DNA of 21,722 nucleotides, taken from the IMG/VR virus record IMGVR_UViG_3300025132_000361, positions 1-21,722 of that record. One strand, written 5' to 3'. Shown one piece after another: positions 15,227 through 21,722 of the stretch; the first letter of the stretch is position 1, and each line of letters starts with the position of its first letter. The position numbers and the translations under genes are program-made. Under the pieces are notes generated by a model. The model made no database searches, was not told the DNA's origin, and saw nothing but the letters and a program-made list of their open reading frames with translations. The stretch is from a virus.

Positions 15227-18200
15227 TTAACATGTTCCACTATTTACCACCACCCCTGTATTATCTATTTCTATCCATTTTTTTGGAGGAAGTGAAGGAG
15301 AAACTCCAGTAGGACTCGTTATATAAAATCCTTGAGGCATTGGCATATCAGGCGAACACTTCTGTTCATATACCACATCTCCTATCGAAGGTATTCCTCC
15401 ATTTCCAAAGTAAGTTGTTCCTAATGGTGCCCCTGGACTATCTACATCTGTAGTACAAGCAGCGGCAGCAGAAGGGGACACTGGACCTAATAAAACATTT
15501 TTACATATTTGTAAACAATTACAACATACATCTTGTACTGTATCTGTAGTTGGACAGTAACATACTTGTTGTTGAGTTACTTGTGTGAAATCATATATTA
15601 AATATAAATATTGATTACCAATAGGTATGTTCATTGCTGTTTCTACTGCGAAATACGTTGGTGTTTGTTGATAAGGTAATGGTACAGATGGGAGAGGAGG
15701 TTGAGTAATAGGAGACACTTCCGAACTTGCTGCTACTAAACTTGCTATATCTGCTGCACTATTACTATAATAAGTATTAGAAGATAATATTCTAAATTTA
15801 TGCATAGTTGGAATAAATGTAAAAGTATCAGGTGGAATTTGTTGAACTCTCATTGTAATATCTGTTCCATCATATGGAAATACTCCTGACGCTCTATATC
15901 CTGTAGTTATTTGATAACCTGAAGGTTGTGTAGTTTGTAACACAATCGGGCTAAATGCATTCTGAGCATATGGACTAGTAGTAGTACCATCGGACCACTT
16001 GTAGTCTACATGAATAGTTTCTCCATTATAATTAGGACTATTTAAAACAACTTCTACTACACTTATAGTTACTTGTTGAACACATTCTACAGTAACTGAA
16101 TAAGTAGATGGTTCATTTGGTGTTATAACTACATCACAAAATGTTGGATTAGTTAAGTTTTTAGTAAACGATAATGAACCTGACACTGTAGCTCCCGTTA
16201 CACTAGCTACTTGTATATTATTAAAAGTAATACTAATATCTACACTTCCTGCAGTTACTGTATATGGAATATCAACAGTTCCTGTATATGGACCTAATGG
16301 CACATCGTAATTCATTACTACTTCACTATTAATCTGTGATATAGTTTGACCACAAGGTACTGTACTATCTTCTGTACGTATAGCATTTAAGTTAGTGCTT
16401 AATACATATTCTTTCATATATGGATCGTAAGCTCCTAATTTTTGAGTGTTAAGTTGTTTATTGAAAGTATCTCTAAACCAAGAGTTCATGCCTAAAGAAG
16501 AGATTACTTGTAGTTGGTCTGAACCTTGAGTAGCTCCACGTAAATTTATAACCGCTCCTCTTTTAGCGTCTGTAAAAAACATATCAGAACCCCATGCTAT
16601 AAAACTTTCAGGATTAAAGCTTATACCATATTCTTCGATACGAGCTATTTGCTTACCTAAAACAGATGGAGTAGAAACAATAGCTCCTCCCCCTGTAGCA
16701 TCACTAATAAGTGTTTTGTCCGCTAATACATATGTTATTCTGTCTTCTTGTAAAGTAAGTATATCTGTTTGTCTTGCGTGTAATTTTTCAATAGAACCAA
16801 ATACAGTTTCACAATCTTTAAAATTTACTAATCCTAAATTAAACTCATTTAAATTATTAACATTAGTAGAGTTAGTATAGATACCACTGTATGTTAAACT
16901 TGCAAATCTATGAGCTTCTTTAAAATCTTGATTCGAAACAGCTAAAACTCTTTCTCCTAAATTAAAAGACTTTCCGACAGGGCTGTCATAAATTTTATAA
17001 CTTTCTATTCCATTACCAAAAGTATAACAGTTATAAGCATCTAATACTGTTACTAAAGAGTTTACATTTGTTTGATTTAATCCAAAAGGATTTAAAGCGT
17101 ATGTTTGGGTAGTAGGGAAAAAATCTTGTTTAGCTTTATGATAAGCTTGGTCTCCTGGTATTATTGGTTTTATATCTAATAAATCAGATGCATCGTAAAA
17201 TAAATTAGGATCAGATTCTTGTGGTTGAGTTTCAAAAACAAAAGTACCCCTTGTTCTTGTAACTTGTACTTCCACATCTAGATATGCAGGAAATTTCCCT
17301 GTATCTCCACCATTAAACTCTGAGCATTTAGTTAATCCAGACGTTACACAGAAAAACATAGGATCTCCAGGTCCATCTTGACTAATTGATACTTTTACAT
17401 CTTTATTATCGAATGTAAAACATGGATTTGACCCTTGAGGTACAAGTGTAGGGTCAAAATAAAGAGCTAAACCATTTGGTGTGAAATCTCCACCCTCAGT
17501 AAAAGTATTATTAGAATTTGTAGTCATTTGATTCGGCAAGTTATCTCCTATCGCCCAAGCGTGAAAATTAGCGTAATCTTGAGACGCAATGAAAGTACGA
17601 TTATATGTTAATTTAGCGTAACATTTATTTCCTCCTCTCTCTACTTTTATATTAATAGTAATAGTAGCACCCGCTGGAATAGTATAAGGGAGACCTGAAG
17701 AATCGTTTAAAGGATAGTCTTTGATACATAACTGACCGTTGTCATCTGCTTTATCTTTATATAATCCTGGGTATATATAAGAGTCAGGTGGTGGAGTTGA
17801 GTTCCATCCCGATGCCTTTAGCAACATATATAACCCCGCTAAAGAATTTGATCTAATACCTCCTCCTGAAAAAGCTTGTACAGCTAACACTACTGAAATA
17901 CTTTCAGTAAAAATAGGACCGTCTATATCTTGTTTTAAAGTAAGTTGATCTCCTACTTGTACAATATTAGCATTCTGTCCATCTAATCTAAACCACGTTA
18001 AACTAGGGTCATTTGTTGTAGCAACAGGTAAGGCAGTAGGAATAGCAGCAGAACCTGATCCGTCTTGTTGATAAAAAATGTTAGAAAATATTGTATTATA
18101 TTCTCCTTGACTTGGTTTAACTACAAACTTATACTTAGTTGCCCAATACGGAGGTAAATTATCTAATGTTACTTTAATTTTATTTTTATATACAGAAGTG

Positions 18201-20512
18201 TTAGGTGGAAAATAAACAGTATTATTATTACTAGTAAGAACTGTTGAAGATCTTCCATAGTCATCCATATATACAACTCCTACTTCATAATCTCTATTAG
18301 AGTGAAGGCTACCAGATGTAACGTCTTTTTTATAAAATAATGTACAACCAAACTGTTTAAAAGCAAAAGTATAATATGTAAAATTTAAAGAAACACCCTG
18401 ATACCAATATCCCGCTCTAACTGCAGGTAAAGTTAAACGTAACTGCCCTACCATGTTATTTTCTATTTTAATTCCATCAGGGAAACATTGTTGACTATTA
18501 CCCCCTCCAATTATTATTTGAAAAGGCACATTAGGTTGGGTTAACCCTGCAAAACTATTAGTATTAATATCATTTAAAATAATAGTACTATCAGAATCTA
18601 TTTGTCCTATCTCAGCAATTTCTAAAGTGTTCAGATTAACAACTAAATACCCTACTAGTATAGGTGGAGTATTGCTTAAAAATGGAGCACTTTGATCATA
18701 TAATAAACCAGGGGTTGGTGGTAGAATGGATGGTGGAGTTTGAGTCATTCCTTGAAATAATACTTGAGTATTACAAGGTACGGGAAACGCTCCGCCTGGT
18801 GGAGTTCCTTGAAGTGATAATGGTGGGTTACAAAAACCACCGTCTACTCCACCGCCAACTAATATTGCGTCAGGTTGAGTAAGCTGTATATTCTCTAAAG
18901 CGGCTGTGTAAAATTTATCGGAAAGTGTACCGCCTTGGTTACTGTTATTACATGGATAAAGTTCTTGGGTTTGAGCATAAGAATCTGTAAATCCTTCAGT
19001 TATACTTCCTCCTATAGCATTTTTAAAAGACTGTGAGGAAAGCATATTATTTACATTAGTAAAATATTGCTCAGCTGTATATTTAAATTCTATATTAAAA
19101 GTACTAGTAGGATCACCTCCTGGAGTAGTAGACCATGGGTAAACAGAAGAACGTACTATTTCAAAATTAAAAAAGAAAGTATCTCCTGGCTCTATATCTA
19201 TACCATTAAAGAAACTACTCAAACTAAATATAATTTTCGAATCGGGTGTAGTAACAGCACCTATAGGTACTGAAGCTAAATTCGCAGGAAGATCATAATT
19301 TCCTGGAAATAAATTAGGGTTTGAAGAATTACCTCCTATCTGTGTACCTGCTGTTTGTAAACTTAAAGGTTCTGCATAATAATCCATCTCAATTAAAGGT
19401 CCTGTTTTAGACCCACTTCTAATATCATAACCTTCGACATAATTTCCATAAATTAATCTATTACCTTGGATTGTTTGGGCTTTGGCAAAACGTGGAACAT
19501 TATCATATAATCTTAATAACTCATCTGATCCTAGTGTAGTATATATTTCGCTATTAGTAAATTGTACTGTTTCAAAACTATTATCTGCCCATCCACTCTC
19601 TACTTTATCGTATCTCTTAATAACGTAAATAACATTAGATGTAGCTTCTTTATATAATAATTGTATTTCGGTTACTCTTCTACTACCTGTAGAAAAAGTT
19701 ATATTACAAGCATTATATTCATTTTGCATCCCTTCATTCCAAAAATTTTGAATACTTAATTGGAAAGTTTGAGGTTCAAAAGCAGGGTCAGAAAATAAAG
19801 ATGTGGCACTATACTGTCCGTTTTCATACCTATATCTATATGCAAAAGATAAAAATCTTGTCTCCATATAGTTTTCTTCAGTAGGTAATTTAATTAGTTC
19901 TATATGAGGACAGCCTAATGGTGCTACTTGACCTGCGGCCGCATCATAATCTTCAAACCCTGGCGGTTTAACTATTACATTTAAATCTTCTTCTTCTAAT
20001 ACAGTATCTATACCGCCTACAGGATATGCATACCCTGGACTTTTGTTTACATTTATACCACGAGGAGGGTTGAAATTATCTGTAAAAAATAAAAGGTTTT
20101 CTAATTTAGAAACTCCCGTTATTAAGTTGGAAAAATTAAAATTCAAAACAGATGTACTAATAACATGATATACCAATGCACTTGTGTTGGTATTAAAAGA
20201 TACTATCATATCTACTACACCTGTAGGAGAATTTGGGTTTTGCTCATCATGTACAAACCAATAAATAGTTTCTTCTACCCCATCTTCAAAACAACCAATA
20301 GTTCTAGCGTTATCCGTTAGAGGTGCTCCTGCATATTCTAAAGTAGTCAACCTACTGTTACCTTTAGAATTTTCTACCGCACCTATTTCTGTAGTTTCGG
20401 TTGAACCTAAACGTACATTAAGAGCATCGACATACTCGCCTAGTGGGACTAAGCGTTCATCCACGCTTTTATTCATTCGCCCTTTTACAAAAGTTTCAGA
20501 AATTTGAGCCAT
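15227..20512 (-). CDS. large tail stabilization protein (gp12/tubular-B-like) with fused tail domains
   Basis: The 1761-aa product begins with the hallmark of phage stabilization proteins: KGRMNKSVDERLVPLGEYVD (10-29) followed by ALNVRLG and EIGAVEN. A beta-propeller blade follows with GVSKLENLLFFTDNFNPPRG (about 131-150). The second hallmark region lies at about 1247-1325 (LQEDRITYVLA, LGKQIARIEEYGISFNPESF, then FFTDAKRGAV). GAYDPYMKEYVLS is at about 1360. After this come Ig-like beta domains, a YLYLIYDF motif (about 1636) and a C-terminal module with nine Cys in the last 111 residues. The protein is more than twice the length of T7 gp12 (about 794 aa). Such proteins close the tail tube and carry fibres. 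Its start is one base after the stop of the 306-aa adaptor gene. The product is clearly structural, and the tail-tube role is likely. Confidence 0.85.
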   Translation of the reverse strand: MAQISETFVKGRMNKSVDERLVPLGEYVDALNVRLGSTETTEIGAVENSKGNSRLTTLEYAGAPLTDNARTIGCFEDGVEETIYWFVHDEQNPNSPTGVVDMIVSFNTNTSALVYHVISTSVLNFNFSNLITGVSKLENLLFFTDNFNPPRGINVNKSPGYAYPVGGIDTVLEEEDLNVIVKPPGFEDYDAAAGQVAPLGCPHIELIKLPTEENYMETRFLSFAYRYRYENGQYSATSLFSDPAFEPQTFQLSIQNFWNEGMQNEYNACNITFSTGSRRVTEIQLLYKEATSNVIYVIKRYDKVESGWADNSFETVQFTNSEIYTTLGSDELLRLYDNVPRFAKAQTIQGNRLIYGNYVEGYDIRSGSKTGPLIEMDYYAEPLSLQTAGTQIGGNSSNPNLFPGNYDLPANLASVPIGAVTTPDSKIIFSLSSFFNGIDIEPGDTFFFNFEIVRSSVYPWSTTPGGDPTSTFNIEFKYTAEQYFTNVNNMLSSQSFKNAIGGSITEGFTDSYAQTQELYPCNNSNQGGTLSDKFYTAALENIQLTQPDAILVGGGVDGGFCNPPLSLQGTPPGGAFPVPCNTQVLFQGMTQTPPSILPPTPGLLYDQSAPFLSNTPPILVGYLVVNLNTLEIAEIGQIDSDSTIILNDINTNSFAGLTQPNVPFQIIIGGGNSQQCFPDGIKIENNMVGQLRLTLPAVRAGYWYQGVSLNFTYYTFAFKQFGCTLFYKKDVTSGSLHSNRDYEVGVVYMDDYGRSSTVLTSNNNTVYFPPNTSVYKNKIKVTLDNLPPYWATKYKFVVKPSQGEYNTIFSNIFYQQDGSGSAAIPTALPVATTNDPSLTWFRLDGQNANIVQVGDQLTLKQDIDGPIFTESISVVLAVQAFSGGGIRSNSLAGLYMLLKASGWNSTPPPDSYIYPGLYKDKADDNGQLCIKDYPLNDSSGLPYTIPAGATITINIKVERGGNKCYAKLTYNRTFIASQDYANFHAWAIGDNLPNQMTTNSNNTFTEGGDFTPNGLALYFDPTLVPQGSNPCFTFDNKDVKVSISQDGPGDPMFFCVTSGLTKCSEFNGGDTGKFPAYLDVEVQVTRTRGTFVFETQPQESDPNLFYDASDLLDIKPIIPGDQAYHKAKQDFFPTTQTYALNPFGLNQTNVNSLVTVLDAYNCYTFGNGIESYKIYDSPVGKSFNLGERVLAVSNQDFKEAHRFASLTYSGIYTNSTNVNNLNEFNLGLVNFKDCETVFGSIEKLHARQTDILTLQEDRITYVLADKTLISDATGGGAIVSTPSVLGKQIARIEEYGISFNPESFIAWGSDMFFTDAKRGAVINLRGATQGSDQLQVISSLGMNSWFRDTFNKQLNTQKLGAYDPYMKEYVLSTNLNAIRTEDSTVPCGQTISQINSEVVMNYDVPLGPYTGTVDIPYTVTAGSVDISITFNNIQVASVTGATVSGSLSFTKNLTNPTFCDVVITPNEPSTYSVTVECVQQVTISVVEVVLNSPNYNGETIHVDYKWSDGTTTSPYAQNAFSPIVLQTTQPSGYQITTGYRASGVFPYDGTDITMRVQQIPPDTFTFIPTMHKFRILSSNTYYSNSAADIASLVAASSEVSPITQPPLPSVPLPYQQTPTYFAVETAMNIPIGNQYLYLIYDFTQVTQQQVCYCPTTDTVQDVCCNCLQICKNVLLGPVSPSAAAACTTDVDSPGAPLGTTYFGNGGIPSIGDVVYEQKCSPDMPMPQGFYITSPTGVSPSLPPKKWIEIDNTGVVVNSGTC

Positions 20513-20513
20513 T

Positions 20514-21434
20514 CTACTTTATAATTTTATTCTGACCTCTCATGTTTTGTAAGAGTCTGCCAGGGTGTATGTTACTTAGTCTTAGTTTTGCATTACGTAA
20601 TAAAGAAGACTTATCCTTTCTTGCTCTATTTATTATATATTCTGGTATACCATATCTACCATTTAATAAAGAGTATTTAATATATGCATAAATAAACTCT
20701 TCAAATAATTTATTTACACTTACACTAGCATCGTCTCCATTTTCTAAACCATCCGACACATATTCTAAGACAACTAACTTACCCGACATATCAGATGTGA
20801 AATTTATAACACCTCCCTTTTTATTTATACTGAATGTTGGGTTGATGTTAGCTGTCTCCGTATTTAAACCAAAACGTGCACCAATATTATAATCAAAATA
20901 CCACGCACCATCTATATTATATCCCATCACACCATGATATGGGCCATCACCTAGGTACATATTCTTTTGTTTACCATCTAACCTTTGCTTATCAAAAAAT
21001 GAGTTATCAGGTTTTAATACGTTTCCATCTATATCAAATAATATATTACAATCATTATCCTGTAAGTATGCTCCACTCCAGTTAGTCTGTATATTCTCTG
21101 TCATTGGATATAACATACCGTCCTGTTCTAAAGATATTCTTACCCAGTTGATATAGTCTGGAGGTAAAACAAAACGTAACTGATCACATACCGTTAATTC
21201 TAATATTTTTATTTCTTTCATCGCATCGTAGTTCAACTCTTGAACACCTCTCTTTGCGTGAAATAAAACTTGATAACGGTTTATATTATTAATAAGTTCA
21301 TGGTTACCTTGATACATTAACATAAAGTTATTTACAATATCTTCTAAGCTAACGTATTGATATGACCCCCAGTTAGAATCTGTGGGTACATTCCCTCCAT
21401 TTTCATAATATTGATAATCTGTAATATATGCCAT
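20514..21434 (-). CDS. tail tubular/adaptor-like virion protein, 306 aa
   Basis: The N-terminal part (about 28-90) is helical: SLEDIVNNFMLMY, then HAKRGVQELNYDAMKEIKIL. It leads into CDQLRFVLPPDYINWVRISL (about 83-102). This arrangement, a helical bundle followed by the LPxDYxxxxRI motif, is what I know from the ring and adaptor proteins (tail tubular protein A-like) of podoviruses and crAss-like phages. A beta-rich insertion follows (Gly/Asp/Asn-rich, about 115-220), then a long helix (VNKLFEEFIYAYIKYSLLNG) and a basic C-terminus (RARKDKSSLLRNAKLRLS). It would link the portal to the tail tube. Its position directly before the stabilization protein supports this. It starts 2 nt after the upstream partial gene. 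No catalytic motif is expected or seen. Confidence 0.7.
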   Translation of the reverse strand: MAYITDYQYYENGGNVPTDSNWGSYQYVSLEDIVNNFMLMYQGNHELINNINRYQVLFHAKRGVQELNYDAMKEIKILELTVCDQLRFVLPPDYINWVRISLEQDGMLYPMTENIQTNWSGAYLQDNDCNILFDIDGNVLKPDNSFFDKQRLDGKQKNMYLGDGPYHGVMGYNIDGAWYFDYNIGARFGLNTETANINPTFSINKKGGVINFTSDMSGKLVVLEYVSDGLENGDDASVSVNKLFEEFIYAYIKYSLLNGRYGIPEYIINRARKDKSSLLRNAKLRLSNIHPGRLLQNMRGQNKIIK

Positions 21435-21436
21435 AG

Positions 21437-21722
21437 TTATGATGATTCTTGTGTTTCAGTATTTTCTTCTGTTTTCCCAAAGTTATATACATCAGCCTCT
21501 CTAATTTCTATACCAACATACTGACAAATCTTTGCAATCAATGTTGGCTCATCAGAGTCAGGTAATTCAAAGTCTTGAAAGTCTGGAGAAGATGGATAAA
21601 ATATAGGTTCTCCCTCTGTTATAAGCTGGTATGTCCAGTTAGGTGCTAGAGGATAACGTACATACTGTGCGTGTATTGCTCCTACCTGTAGTATACTTGT
21701 AGGATATACAGTAATAGTATTA
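21437..21722 (-). CDS. virion structural protein, C-terminal 94 residues only
   Basis: A minus-strand frame enters from the right edge of the window and ends at TAA (21439-21437), two bases before the 306-aa gene. The visible C-terminus contains VYPTSILQVGAIHAQYVRYP, then LAPNWTYQLITEGEPIFYP, DFQDFELPDSDEPTLIAKIC, and QYVGIEIREADVYNF with an acidic tail ending TQESS. I recall the pattern YxRxPxxPxWTY...DFQDFELPxxDExxLIxKIxxYxGIxIRE from structural or connector proteins next to the adaptor gene in phages of Bacteroidota. That is recollection, not a search. The N-terminus lies outside the window, so total length and start are unknown. Gene order suggests a head-tail connector or head-associated protein. 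Confidence 0.6.
   Translation of the reverse strand, partial: NTITVYPTSILQVGAIHAQYVRYPLAPNWTYQLITEGEPIFYPSSPDFQDFELPDSDEPTLIAKICQYVGIEIREADVYNFGKTEENTETQESS

Noticed and set aside
15211-15232. Possible readthrough or frameshift fusion of the 1761-aa and 339-aa proteins, which share a reading frame next to an 8-A run
   Set aside because: Two in-frame TAA codons separate them (TAA AAA AAA TAA AGT ATG), and the A-run lies after the first stop, not before it, so no standard slippery site is present.
19934-19943. GC-rich palindrome TGCGGCCGCA, striking in AT-rich DNA
   Set aside because: It encodes an Ala run (DAAAGQ) inside the tail gene and is a single occurrence, so chance codon choice explains it.

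Overview
The window reads as part of a tailed-phage genome, or of a prophage, that probably infects a marine or aquatic member of the Bacteroidota. It is AT-rich (about two thirds A+T by eye). Almost every base is coding, genes abut or overlap by a few bases, and no rRNA, tRNA, insertion sequence or cellular metabolic gene is visible. Start codons follow A/T-rich leaders with no Shine-Dalgarno sequence, as is usual in Bacteroidota. The virion proteins match my recollection of podovirus-type proteins from flavobacterial and uncultured marine phages. The host is an inference, not a database result.

Block 1 (1-2042, + strand) holds six small genes read left to right: an unknown 130-aa protein, a free-standing DnaA domain IV-like DNA-binding protein, three unknown small proteins and an HNH nuclease. 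They overlap as 29 nt, TAATG, TAGTG and 17 nt, so they look like one co-translated unit. The exception is a 169-nt non-coding gap (825-993) that carries three consecutive stem-loops. Two of these look like terminators, and one ends only 8 nt before the next start codon. This block resembles an early or replication and regulation region.

Block 2 (2049-21722, - strand) is a single tight virion operon transcribed right to left, converging on block 1 with only 6 nt between stop codons. In transcription order it encodes: the C-terminus of a structural protein cut by the window edge; a tail-tube/adaptor-like protein (306 aa); a very large stabilization/tail protein (1761 aa); a tail beta-sandwich protein (339 aa); a second stabilization-type protein (273 aa); a GNAT-like acetyltransferase (136 aa); a protein resembling a membrane-inserting internal virion protein (263 aa); an unknown virion protein (526 aa); and a giant protein (2831 aa) filling about 40% of the window. 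The order adaptor, tubular/stabilization, then three internal proteins parallels gp11-gp12-gp14-gp15-gp16 of T7-type podoviruses. By position the last three are therefore candidates for proteins ejected with the DNA.

The points most worth a second look are the triple-hairpin RNA region with complementary loops, the DnaA domain IV-only protein, the giant protein with a 30-residue N-terminal repeat, the apparent split of stabilization-protein modules over two genes, and a small tail module (GxY ... GxV ... C) shared by two neighbouring tail genes. I do not see a defence system, CRISPR array or integrase here.
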